Part shown: in pieces, positions 38,834 through 46,517 of the stretch
How the letters are laid out: every line of letters begins with the position of its first letter
Position numbering within the stretch: position 1 is the stretch's first letter
NCBI RefSeq assembly: GCF_011090165.1
Contig: NZ_JAADJT010000005.1
Coordinates: 124,001-188,000, forward strand
Source of the DNA: Duganella aceris
Lineage (GTDB): Bacteria; Pseudomonadota; Gammaproteobacteria; Burkholderiales; Burkholderiaceae_D
Direction of reading: 5' to 3'
Length of the DNA: 64,000 bases
Program-made: the position numbers and the translations under genes
The notes under the pieces: model-generated
What the model was told of the DNA's origin: nothing
Databases searched by the model: none
The model's input: only the letters and a program-made list of their open reading frames with translations

Positions 38834-41023
38834 ATGAATAATCCCTTGGTAAGCGCTCGACGCATATCCCAACCACTCGATTCCGATTTCAATTCCGATG
38901 AAGATCTGCAGAGGCGATACTCGCGGATTCGCTCTCGCTCCGAAGCGCTTGCGCGATTGCTCAGCGCAGAAGAATTGGTGGTGCAATCGATGCCGGACGC
39001 CAGTCCAGCCAAATGGCATCTGGCGCATACGACGTGGTTCTTCGAGACGTTTTTGTTGCTTAATCATGCTCCGGGCTATGTGGAATTCGACCCGCAATAC
39101 GCGTTTCTGTTCAATTCATACTATGAGGCGTTGGGACCGCGGCAGCCACGTCCGCAGCGCGGTCTGATCACCCGGCCCTCGGCAGATGAAGTCTTTGAAT
39201 ATCGCGAGCATGTCGACACTCACATGCGGGCACTGTTGCGGATGATGCCAAGCAGTGAATTGCGCGCGCTGGTCACATTGGGTTTCGCCCATGAAGAGCA
39301 GCATCAGGAGCTGATGTTGATGGATGTGCTTCATCTGTTCAGCCAGTCGCCGCTGAGGCCGGCCTATGACGTGCGCTGGCCACGCCCGTCGCCGGGGCGG
39401 CAAGGCCGCTTCAGGACGTTGGCGCCGGGACTGCGGGAGCAGGGCGCGAATGGTGACGGATTCGTTTTTGATAACGAGGCGCCACGGCATCCTGTCTGGT
39501 TGCAAGGCTTTGAGATCAGTGACCGTCTCGTCACCAACGGCGAATGGCTGGCTTTCATTCGGGACGGCGGTTATACGCGTCCGGGTTTGTGGCTGGCCGA
39601 CGGCTGGGCCGAAGTGCAGGCCCAGCGTTGGGAGGCCCCTTTTTATTGGGAGCGGCGGGGCACTACCTGGCTGCAAATGACCTTGGCGGGGCGGCAGCCC
39701 ATCGAGCTGGACGCACCGGTGATGCACGTCAGCTATTTCGAGGCGGCAGCCTATGCCGAGTGGGCGGGCGCCAGGCTCCCTACCGAAGCCGAATGGGAGG
39801 TCGCCGCCATCGCCGGCGTGCTGGAGCAGCAAGATGACGTTGGTTGGCAGTGGACGCAAAGCGCGTACTCCGCCTATCCCGGATTCCGAGCCAGCCCCGG
39901 CGCCGTCGGCGAATACAATGGGAAATTCATGAGTAGCCAGATGGTGCTGCGCGGTGGCGCCAGCGTCACTCCGGCGGAGCATGTGCGGCCGACCTATCGG
40001 AATTTCTATAGACCTCAGCAGCGCTGGATGTTCTCCAGCGTCCGGCTGGCGCGCGACCTGCGAAGCGATGCGGTGGAGGTCGCCGACAATCGCGAGTTTG
40101 CCGCCGATGTTATCGCCGCGCTGTCCGCCCGACCGAAATCGATCTCGCCAAAATATTTCTATGACGCCGTTGGATCCGATTTGTTCGAGGCGATCTGCGT
40201 TACCCCGGAATACTATCCAACGCGGACCGAAACCTCGCTGCTGCGCTCGATAGCGGCGGAGATCGCCGCCGGCATTCCGGACGGCGGCGTTCTGGTCGAG
40301 TTTGGCAGCGGCGCGAGCGACAAGACCCGCCTGCTGCTCGATGCCGCGCCACAGATCGCCGCATATGTGCCGATCGATATCAGCGCCGATGCGTTGGCGA
40401 AGGCCGTAGAGCGCCTGACGGCCGATTATCCGCACCTGCTTCTGGCGCCGCTCGCCGGGGATTTCACCGCCGAGTTGTCGCTGCCGACGGCAGTGGCGCA
40501 GTTGCCGAAGATCGGTTTTTTCCCGGGCTCGACTATCGGGAATTTTTTACCGGAGCAGGCCGTCGAGTTCCTGAGATCCGCGTACCATCTGTTGGGTTCC
40601 GACTGCATGTTGATCATCGGCGCAGACGTCGTGAAGGACGAGGCCATCCTGGTCGCCGCCTACGACGATGCGCAAGGGGTGACGGCACAATTCAACAAAA
40701 ACTTGTTAGCGCGGATAAACCGTGAGTTGGGCGGCGATTTCGATTTGGACGCCTTTGACCACGTCGCGCGGTGGAATCCGGCGTTCAACCGGATGGAGAT
40801 GCATCTGGTGAGCCGAGTTGGTCAGATCGTGAATGCGGCGGGGCTGCCGTTCACCTTCAAGGCCGGGGAATCGCTGCATACCGAAAACTCACATAAATTC
40901 ACTCGTGAATCATTCGAGGCGCTTGCCAATTCCGCAGGCTGGCGTTTGGAGCGACAGTGGCTCAGCGGCGCTCCCGAATTCGCGGTATTTTGCCTTAAAC
41001 CAATCCAACCTGAAGAAAGCTAA
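38834..41023 (+). CDS. EgtB-EgtD fusion (ergothioneine synthesis: sulfoxide synthase plus histidine methyltransferase)
   Basis: A 729-residue two-enzyme protein. Residues about 15-415 are EgtB: a DinB-like helical domain with iron-ligand histidines in KWHLAHTTWFFE and HEEQHQEL, then an FGE-sulfatase domain (VMHVSYFEAAAYAEWAGARLPTEAEWE, MVLRGGAS). Residues about 420-725 are EgtD, the histidine N-alpha-trimethylating enzyme: KYFYDAVGSDLFEAI, the SAM motif EFGSGASDKT and FFPGSTIGNF. Together they make hercynine and join it to a sulfur donor, two steps of ergothioneine synthesis. OvoA has a different methylase domain. The order is opposite to fungal Egt1. ATG 38834 is the best start. No EgtC or EgtE is nearby. 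Confidence 0.93.
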   Translation: MNNPLVSARRISQPLDSDFNSDEDLQRRYSRIRSRSEALARLLSAEELVVQSMPDASPAKWHLAHTTWFFETFLLLNHAPGYVEFDPQYAFLFNSYYEALGPRQPRPQRGLITRPSADEVFEYREHVDTHMRALLRMMPSSELRALVTLGFAHEEQHQELMLMDVLHLFSQSPLRPAYDVRWPRPSPGRQGRFRTLAPGLREQGANGDGFVFDNEAPRHPVWLQGFEISDRLVTNGEWLAFIRDGGYTRPGLWLADGWAEVQAQRWEAPFYWERRGTTWLQMTLAGRQPIELDAPVMHVSYFEAAAYAEWAGARLPTEAEWEVAAIAGVLEQQDDVGWQWTQSAYSAYPGFRASPGAVGEYNGKFMSSQMVLRGGASVTPAEHVRPTYRNFYRPQQRWMFSSVRLARDLRSDAVEVADNREFAADVIAALSARPKSISPKYFYDAVGSDLFEAICVTPEYYPTRTETSLLRSIAAEIAAGIPDGGVLVEFGSGASDKTRLLLDAAPQIAAYVPIDISADALAKAVERLTADYPHLLLAPLAGDFTAELSLPTAVAQLPKIGFFPGSTIGNFLPEQAVEFLRSAYHLLGSDCMLIIGADVVKDEAILVAAYDDAQGVTAQFNKNLLARINRELGGDFDLDAFDHVARWNPAFNRMEMHLVSRVGQIVNAAGLPFTFKAGESLHTENSHKFTRESFEALANSAGWRLERQWLSGAPEFAVFCLKPIQPEES

Positions 41024-41024
41024 A

Positions 41025-41411
41025 ATGGAAACCAAGACCATCAAAATTCCAAGTCCAGATCACCCGATCGAGATTGAACGTAATACGGCGCGGGTGGTGG
41101 TAATCGCCGGCGGACGTATCATTGCCGACAGTATCAATGCGTTGACTTTGCGCGAGGCGGCGTATCCGGCGGTGCAGTACATTCCGCGCAAGGACGTGGA
41201 CTTGACGCAGCTTGAGTCTTCGGCCCATGCCAGCTACTGCCCATACAAGGGTGAGTGTTCGTATTACAGCATTCCCGCCGCTGGCGAACGTGCGCTCAAT
41301 GCGGTGTGGACCTATGAGTCGCCATATCCCGCCGTGGCGGAGATAAAGGATCACGTCGCCTTCTATCCGGATCGCGTGGACTCGATTACCGAGACAAAAA
41401 TATCGGGATAA
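41025..41411 (+). CDS. DUF427 family protein
   Basis: A 128-residue protein of the DUF427 family: HPIEIERNTARVVVIAGGRIIADSINAL, YIPRKDVDL, SYCPYKGECSYYSI, AVWTYESPYPAVAEIKDHVAFYPDRVD. The family is soluble, often occurs next to stress or thiol genes, and has no settled function. It starts 2 bases after the fusion gene stop (TAAA-ATG), so it is co-translated with it. A link to ergothioneine is suggested only by this position. Confidence 0.88.
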   Translation: METKTIKIPSPDHPIEIERNTARVVVIAGGRIIADSINALTLREAAYPAVQYIPRKDVDLTQLESSAHASYCPYKGECSYYSIPAAGERALNAVWTYESPYPAVAEIKDHVAFYPDRVDSITETKISG

Positions 41412-41460
41412 GCAGAACGGGAACGCTCAGCGTTCCTGTCAACTTGGCAGCATCGGACTA

Positions 41461-42090
41461 CTACGCCGCAGCGGTGTGGGTGGCGTCGAACGACGTCAAA
41501 GAAGTGGGCTGGCCCAGAATCATTGAGAAAAGAATCTGCTCGAACCGTTCAACGGGGACGGGGCTGCGCTGAACCTTGCCCATGAGGATAGCGCCCTGTA
41601 GGCCGCCAACAATAAATTCCGCGACATCCTCGCTATTCATAGATCCCGGCACGTCGCCGAGCCTGATGGCTTCGTTTAGACAATATACCAAGGCCTGACG
41701 TACCTCCGCAAAGATGTCCGCCAACCTGAGGCGGATGGATTCGCTATGGTCGACGGCCTCGCCACCGAGGTTGCCCAGCAGGCAGCCGTTCTCCATGCCA
41801 TCCCGGTCCAGGCGGTTCTTGTTCGCATCCAGATACGCATGCAGTCGAGCTAGGGGGGGAAGATTGTCATTACAAAGCGTGTCGTCCAGGACTGCGCGCG
41901 TACCGGCAAAATAGAGATCCAGGATCTCTACACCAAAGGCTTCCTTCGACTCGAAGTGATTCGAAAACGACCCTTGGGGCACATTGGCGGCCCGTATGAT
42001 GTCGCGCACACTCGCGCCACCGAAGCCGTACTGTTGCACAACCTTCAGTCCCTCACTGAGGATCTTATCCCGATTTGTTGGTTTAGCCAT
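41461..42090 (-). CDS. TetR/AcrR-family regulator (copy 2 of 3)
   Basis: A 209-residue regulator: helix-turn-helix NRDKILSEGLKVVQQYGFGGASVRDIIRAANVPQGSFSNHFESKEAFGVEILDLYF, then NGCLLGNLGGEAVDHSESIRLRLADIF and LQGAILMGKVQRSPVPVERFEQILFSMILG. It is closely related to the 38113 and 42122 proteins. ATG 42090 lies 9 bases from a copy of the 16-bp motif (42099-42114), which suggests autoregulation. It is convergent with the DUF427 gene. Confidence 0.92.
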   Translation of the reverse strand: MAKPTNRDKILSEGLKVVQQYGFGGASVRDIIRAANVPQGSFSNHFESKEAFGVEILDLYFAGTRAVLDDTLCNDNLPPLARLHAYLDANKNRLDRDGMENGCLLGNLGGEAVDHSESIRLRLADIFAEVRQALVYCLNEAIRLGDVPGSMNSEDVAEFIVGGLQGAILMGKVQRSPVPVERFEQILFSMILGQPTSLTSFDATHTAAA

Positions 42091-42098
42091 GGGAAAAC

Positions 42099-42114
42099 AA
42101 TACATCCATACATA
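42099..42114 (-). promoter_or_regulatory. TetR-type operator candidate upstream of TetR copy 2
   Basis: Minus-strand TATGTATGGATGTATT, 9 bases before the ATG at 42090. It would block its own gene when bound. Confidence 0.65.
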
Positions 42115-42121
42115 GTTTTTG

Positions 42122-42733
42122 TCAAGTGGGCGACTTCGTTAGCAAATCGGGGCGCTGGAGTACCAATGAGAAAAGCACGTATTCAAATTGTTCGATCGCC
42201 GACGCGTTGCGCTGCACCTTTGATAAGAGAATGGCGCCCTGCAGCCCCCCGACAACGGCGCCGGCCAAGTCATCGCAGGCTATGTCGACAGGCACTGCAC
42301 CTTCGCGGACGGCGCGCCGAAGACAATACGCGACCGAATTACGGATCTCATTGAAAATGACGATGAGCTGCAACCTGATTCCTTCGCTTTGATCGATGGC
42401 CTCCGCGCTGAAGTTTCCCGACAAGCAACCATTTTGCATGCCATCACGTTCCAAGCGCATCTGGTTGGCGCTGATGAAATTACGCAGCCCAGTGAGAGGG
42501 CGCACGGCGTTGTTGCGTAGTGTGTCGTCAATCACCGAGCGGATATTCTCGAAGTAGATGTCAAGCAACTCCCGGCCAAATGCTTCTTTCGACACGAAAT
42601 GATTGGTGAACGAGCCTTGGGGAACACCGGCCGCCTGCACAATGTCTCGCACGCTTGCCCCGCCCAAGCCATGCTGAAGCACGACGCGCATACCTTCGAC
42701 CAAAATTTTTTCACGGTTTGACGATCTGGACAT
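42122..42733 (-). CDS. TetR/AcrR-family regulator (copy 3 of 3)
   Basis: A 203-residue regulator: NREKILVEGMRVVLQHGLGGASVRDIVQAAGVPQGSFTNHFVSKEAFGRELLDIYF, NGCLSGNFSAEAIDQSEGIRLQLIVIF, LQGAILLSKVQRNASAIEQFEYVLFSLVLQ. The start of the helix-turn-helix region is nearly the same as in copy 2, so both may bind the same operator. ATG 42733 is chosen over the longer frame to 42829, because the motif copy at 42809-42824 then lies outside the gene. Two motif copies lie upstream. Confidence 0.92.
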   Translation of the reverse strand: MSRSSNREKILVEGMRVVLQHGLGGASVRDIVQAAGVPQGSFTNHFVSKEAFGRELLDIYFENIRSVIDDTLRNNAVRPLTGLRNFISANQMRLERDGMQNGCLSGNFSAEAIDQSEGIRLQLIVIFNEIRNSVAYCLRRAVREGAVPVDIACDDLAGAVVGGLQGAILLSKVQRNASAIEQFEYVLFSLVLQRPDLLTKSPT

Positions 42734-42808
42734 TTGTGGCTCTGTATTCAACGATGAGGTATGACTGATGAAGGAATTTCGCGCGACGCATTGGACGGCT
42801 GGATTTGG

Positions 42809-42857
42809 TATGTACGAACATAGTATCATGGCTTAAATAAATATGTATGGACGTATT
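42809..42857. promoter_or_regulatory. Two TetR-type operator candidates between TetR copy 3 and the MFS gene
   Basis: TATGTACGAACATAGT at 42809-42824 and TATGTATGGACGTATT at 42842-42857. Their positions suit control of the TetR gene starting at 42733. The second touches the 3' end of the MFS gene. Confidence 0.6.
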
Positions 42858-44125
42858 TATGTTGATCGAACTTGTGGACGCGGAAGATCCAGTAGCTTCG
42901 GGATCAGATAGGCCCCGGCGACGCCAAGGCATGCCATCACCAGCGAGAACAAAGTGACCGCCACGGATAGACCATAAATATTGATCCAGTATCCGGCGGT
43001 GATTGTCGACACACCCGCCAAGCCAAAGGCGCCAATGTTTAGCAGGGCGTTCGCTTCAGCGCGACGAGCCTGCGCGACGTGAAGGCTGATTAAAGTGAAG
43101 CCGCCGAGCTGGCCAAGTCCCTGTCCAGCGCCGGCCAATAGCGCGGATGCGATCATCGCCGGCATCATGGACATCTGGATGGAAAACAATAACGCCGACA
43201 TCGCCAACAATACGCTAATCGCGCCAAGGGTGAGGATCCTTTGTGGCGACAGTCCGCGTACAAAAAACTGCACGCAGGCGGCGCTGAAAAACATCAGGCA
43301 AGTTATGCCTCCGGCCAGCAAAGGATTATGCGCGCCAGTCAACTCTGTCAGTAACGTCGGGCCAAGCGCCAGCATGAACGCGGTGGCGCTGATCCCTGGG
43401 CCGAATACGGCCATGCCGCAAGCCAGATGGGCGCGGTTTACCCGGGGTATCGTCGGCACCCATAGACGTGCACCGGTGCCGTGCGCGGAATGAACCCGTG
43501 GCAATGGCAGAAGGCAGGCCAGCAGCAGCGCCAATAATAGAATGACAAATTCAATCGTAAAGACCAGCCAGGCCGGATCGCGGCACAGGTGGGCAACGGT
43601 TCCGGCGAATAGGGGGCCAAGGCCGGCGCCGAGCACCATCGAGACCGAGGCTGCCAGCGCCGCACGCCGCCGGTGTTGCACGCCGCCCAGGTCGGCCACG
43701 GCGGCCATGCCCGCCGAAACAATGACTCCGACGGCAACGCCGCTCGCCATGCGCGCCACGCACAGAGTCAAGACTGAAGCGGCGTTGGCGAACAATAAAC
43801 TACCCATTGCACCGATCAGCAATCCGGGAATCAACACAGGGCGGCGTCCGTAACGATCGGAAATCTGCCCAGCGAACAGTAAGCTGCCGATGAGTCCCAC
43901 GATATACATGGAGAAAATCAGCGTCAACGTTCCCGGGGAAAAGCCGAATTCGCGTTGCCAATGCTCATACAGCGGCGTTGCCGAATTGGATAGCATAAAT
44001 ACCGCAGCAACTAAGGCTGCCGAGGCCCACATGGCCGCCGGCGGGCGTGAAGAGGGCAACTTACTCCTGTCGCCGGTGCTGATTGGGTGGCTGATATGAT
44101 GAGTTTGCATGTTATTTAACAACAT
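42857..44125 (-). CDS. MFS transporter (drug-efflux type)
   Basis: A 422-residue protein with about 12 membrane segments. The loop 2-3 motif SLLFAGQISDRYGRRPVLIPGLLIGAMGS and VARMASGVAVGVIVSAGMAAVADL are those of DHA-type exporters. ATG 44125 has AGGAA at 7 bases; the frame is open upstream to 44203. The two TetR genes at 42733 and 42090 follow on the same strand. Export of an inducing compound is the likely role; the substrate is unknown. Confidence 0.88.
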   Translation of the reverse strand: MLLNNMQTHHISHPISTGDRSKLPSSRPPAAMWASAALVAAVFMLSNSATPLYEHWQREFGFSPGTLTLIFSMYIVGLIGSLLFAGQISDRYGRRPVLIPGLLIGAMGSLLFANAASVLTLCVARMASGVAVGVIVSAGMAAVADLGGVQHRRRAALAASVSMVLGAGLGPLFAGTVAHLCRDPAWLVFTIEFVILLLALLLACLLPLPRVHSAHGTGARLWVPTIPRVNRAHLACGMAVFGPGISATAFMLALGPTLLTELTGAHNPLLAGGITCLMFFSAACVQFFVRGLSPQRILTLGAISVLLAMSALLFSIQMSMMPAMIASALLAGAGQGLGQLGGFTLISLHVAQARRAEANALLNIGAFGLAGVSTITAGYWINIYGLSVAVTLFSLVMACLGVAGAYLIPKLLDLPRPQVRST

Positions 44126-44485
44126 TTCTTTTCCTGATACAGTCATGTTTATTGCAAACAGCAATCGTGTTACTGAAATTATCGCGGTTTCCGCGCCACT
44201 CATGACTCCTCGCGGAGTCCGAACACTTGCGAAAAAAAATCCTCAATCACCGCGCGCTATGTTTTGAACGACGCGAAATTACCCCGCGACGCCCTTGGAC
44301 GGCCGCGCCGCCTGGGAAGACACGGCGCAATAGCTTTCAAAGTTGAACTTCAAGAAATAATACGGACAACCATATTTTACTTGACCGAAATAATATGGTC
44401 GTACATAATTTACTCATCCGATGGCGCCGCGAAAGTTTCCAGCGGCGCTGGAGTCCCCTAAATATCAACTTGATTGAGGAAAATT
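44126..44485. promoter_or_regulatory. Control region with two TetR-type operators and a hairpin
   Basis: This 360-base region between the divergent MFS and hydrolase genes has no supportable gene. It contains a 6-bp hairpin (GACTCC-TCGC-GGAGTC, 44204-44219) and two minus-strand motif copies: TATGGTTGTCCGTATT (44359-44374) and TATGTACGACCATATT (44392-44407). The second is 79 bases before the hydrolase ATG and differs from the 37975 site by one base. Confidence 0.6.
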
Positions 44486-45337
44486 ATGAACAGTCATACT
44501 CAGGCAAATGCGCCTACCCAATTTGTGAATGTCGCAGGCACCAAGTTCGCGTACCGCCGTTTCGGCAAGGCCGGCGCGGCGCTGCCGTTGGTCTTTTTCC
44601 AGCACTTCACCGGCAATCTGGATAATTGGGATCCTGCCGTCGTCGACAACCTGTCCAAGGATCGTGAAGTCATTATCTTCAACAATCGCGGCGTCGCCAG
44701 CAGCGAGGGCGATGTCCCGACTACGTATGGCGCGATGGCCAAAGACGGCATCGCTTTCATTGAAGCGCTGGGCCTGAAACAGGTCGACATCCTGGGATTC
44801 TCGATGGGTGGCGGTATCGCTCAGTTGGTGGCGCAGGAACGTGGCGATCTGGTGCGCCGAGTGGTGTTGGTCGGCATCGCGCCGCGTGATGGCGACGGCA
44901 TGCAATCCATGACGCCGGAAGCGCAGGCGGTGTTCTCGAAACAGCGCGAAGTGGCCGACGAGCTTTGGCTTGATGTGTTCTTCACCCAGTCGGCGGCGAG
45001 CCAGGCCAAGGGCCGCGAATTTCTCGAACGCTATCGCGCGCGCAAAATTGACCGCGACGTGCCGATCAACGACACGGTGATGCCGAACCAGATGGCCGCC
45101 ATCGGCGAGTGGGGCCAGCCGCTGGGTGAACGTTTTGCTTACCTCAAGGAAATCAAACAGCCTGTGCTGGTGGTAAACGGCAGCAACGACATCATCGTTC
45201 CGACCATTAATTCCTACCACCTGCAGCAACACTTGCCGAACGCCACGCTGATTTTGTATCCCGACGCCAATCATGGCTCGCAATACCAATATCCGGAGCA
45301 GTTCGTCAAGCACGTCACCCAATTCCTGGCTGACTAA
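44486..45337 (+). CDS. Alpha/beta hydrolase, cytoplasmic copy
   Basis: A 283-residue hydrolase: core start FAYRRFGKAGAALPLVFFQHFTGNLDNWD, nucleophile elbow DILGFSMGGGIAQ, acid in VNGSNDIIVP and His in PDANHGSQYQYPEQF. There is no signal peptide. The family includes haloperoxidase-like, esterase and epoxide-type enzymes, and the substrate is unknown. ATG 44486 follows TTGAGG at 6 bases. The next gene is a close copy, about 88-90% the same by eye over 270 residues. Two motif copies lie upstream. Confidence 0.9.
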   Translation: MNSHTQANAPTQFVNVAGTKFAYRRFGKAGAALPLVFFQHFTGNLDNWDPAVVDNLSKDREVIIFNNRGVASSEGDVPTTYGAMAKDGIAFIEALGLKQVDILGFSMGGGIAQLVAQERGDLVRRVVLVGIAPRDGDGMQSMTPEAQAVFSKQREVADELWLDVFFTQSAASQAKGREFLERYRARKIDRDVPINDTVMPNQMAAIGEWGQPLGERFAYLKEIKQPVLVVNGSNDIIVPTINSYHLQQHLPNATLILYPDANHGSQYQYPEQFVKHVTQFLAD

Positions 45338-45344
45338 GTCCAAG

Positions 45345-45375
45345 GACAGGGCGGAACATCCTCCGCCTGTTTTTA
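45345..45375 (+). terminator. Terminator-like hairpin between the two hydrolases
   Basis: ACAGGGCGGA, six bases and TCCGCCTGT with one bulged G, followed by TTTTT. It would reduce read-through into the second hydrolase. Confidence 0.7.
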
Positions 45376-45398
45376 TCATGATATTTGATCGGAAAAAA

Positions 45399-46343
45399 AT
45401 GAAATCGTTCTATGCCGCATGCATGCTGATGGCCAGTGTGATCACCACCCAAGCCGCCACCCCTTCGGACGCCGCCGCCTCCAAAACCTGCGAGAGCTGC
45501 CACGCGGTCGACGTCCATACCCAGTTCGTCAACGTCGACGGCACGAAGTTCGCGTACCGTCGCTTCGGCAAGGTCGGCGCCGCGCTGCCGCTGGTGTTTT
45601 TCCAGCACTTCTCGGGCAACCTGGACAACTGGGATCCGGCCGTCGTCGATAACCTCGCCAAGGACCGCGAGGTGATCATCTTTAACAATCGCGGCGTCGC
45701 CAGCAGCGAGGGCGAAGTGCCGACCACTTACGGCGCGATGGCCAAGGACGGCATCGCGTTCATCGATGCGCTGGGCCTGAAGAAAATCGACATCCTGGGC
45801 TTCTCGATGGGTGGCGGCATCGCTCAGCTGGTCGCGCAAGCGCGTCCCGAGATGGTGCGCCGTGTGATCTTGGTGGGTATCGCGCCACGTAACGGCGACG
45901 GCATGCAGGGCATGTCGGCGGAGGCCCAAGCCGTGTTTGGTAAGAAACGCGCCGTGGCGGATGAGCTCTGGCTTGACGTGTTCTTCACCCAGTCGGCCGC
46001 CAGCCAAGCCAAGGGCCGGGAGTTCCTTGAGCGCTACCGCGCCCGCAAGCAAGACCGCGACACGCAGCCCAACGCCAGCGTCGCGACCAACCAGATGGCC
46101 GCCATCGGCGAATGGGGTCAACCGGTCGGCGAGCGGTTCGCCTACTTGAAGGAGATCAAGCAGCCTGTGCTGGTGGTGAACGGTAGCAACGACATCATCG
46201 TCCCAACGATCAACTCCTACTATCTGCAGCAGTATCTGCCGAACGCCACCCTGATCCTGTATCCGGATGCCAACCATGGTTCGCAGTACCAGTACCCGGA
46301 ACAGTTCGTCAAACACGTAACGCAATTCCTGGCCAGCAAGTAA
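45399..46343 (+). CDS. Alpha/beta hydrolase, exported copy with an N-terminal CxxCH motif
   Basis: A 314-residue paralog of the preceding hydrolase with the same catalytic residues (GFSMGGG, VNGSND, DANHGSQ). It has an added N-terminus: a signal peptide (FYAACMLMASVITTQAA), then SDAAASKTCESCHAVDVHTQ, which contains CESCH, the heme-attachment pattern of c-type cytochromes. It joins the hydrolase body at HTQFVN. The piece may derive from a cytochrome c N-terminus. Whether heme is attached is unknown, and no axial Met domain is present. ATG 45399 follows a GGA-rich stretch; ATG 45378 is an alternative without a site. Confidence 0.88.
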   Translation: MKSFYAACMLMASVITTQAATPSDAAASKTCESCHAVDVHTQFVNVDGTKFAYRRFGKVGAALPLVFFQHFSGNLDNWDPAVVDNLAKDREVIIFNNRGVASSEGEVPTTYGAMAKDGIAFIDALGLKKIDILGFSMGGGIAQLVAQARPEMVRRVILVGIAPRNGDGMQGMSAEAQAVFGKKRAVADELWLDVFFTQSAASQAKGREFLERYRARKQDRDTQPNASVATNQMAAIGEWGQPVGERFAYLKEIKQPVLVVNGSNDIIVPTINSYYLQQYLPNATLILYPDANHGSQYQYPEQFVKHVTQFLASK

Positions 46344-46383
46344 GCATCGGTTGTGGCGCGACCGGTCGTTTGCCGTGTCGCGG

Positions 46384-46413
46384 CCGGCGCCCTTCTTCGG
46401 CGGGCGCCGGAAG
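46384..46413 (+). terminator. Strong hairpin after the exported hydrolase
   Basis: CCGGCGCCC, nine bases and GGGCGCCGG, then AAGTTT. The 9-bp GC stem could end transcription, but the T run is weak. It lies 21 bases before the small leader ORF. Confidence 0.55.
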
Positions 46414-46433
46414 TTTAATCCAAGGGGAATTTG

Positions 46434-46517
46434 ATGCGTGAAATTTTAACCGGACTTGTGGTGCTGCGTTTTTCGCCCCGAATGGCGGCCTTGGCCGCGC
46501 CACGGGGGGAAGCATGA
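46434..46517 (+). CDS. Possible 27-residue leader peptide coupled to the LLM oxidoreductase
   Basis: The ATG at 46434 is preceded by AAGGGGA at 6 bases, and the frame runs 27 codons (MREILTGLVVLRFSPRM and then ALAAPRGEA). Its TGA overlaps the next ATG as ATGA (46514-46517). Such a coupled short ORF could control translation of the monooxygenase or be a small hydrophobic protein. It has no known homolog that I can name. Confidence 0.45.
   Translation: MREILTGLVVLRFSPRMAALAAPRGEA

Noticed and set aside
38834..41023. OvoA (ovothiol synthase) as the identity of the fusion
   Set aside because: The C-terminal half is an EgtD-type histidine methyltransferase, not the OvoA methyltransferase domain.
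44264..44461. 65-codon plus-strand frame upstream of the first hydrolase
   Set aside because: It lies across two operator copies and has no family features.
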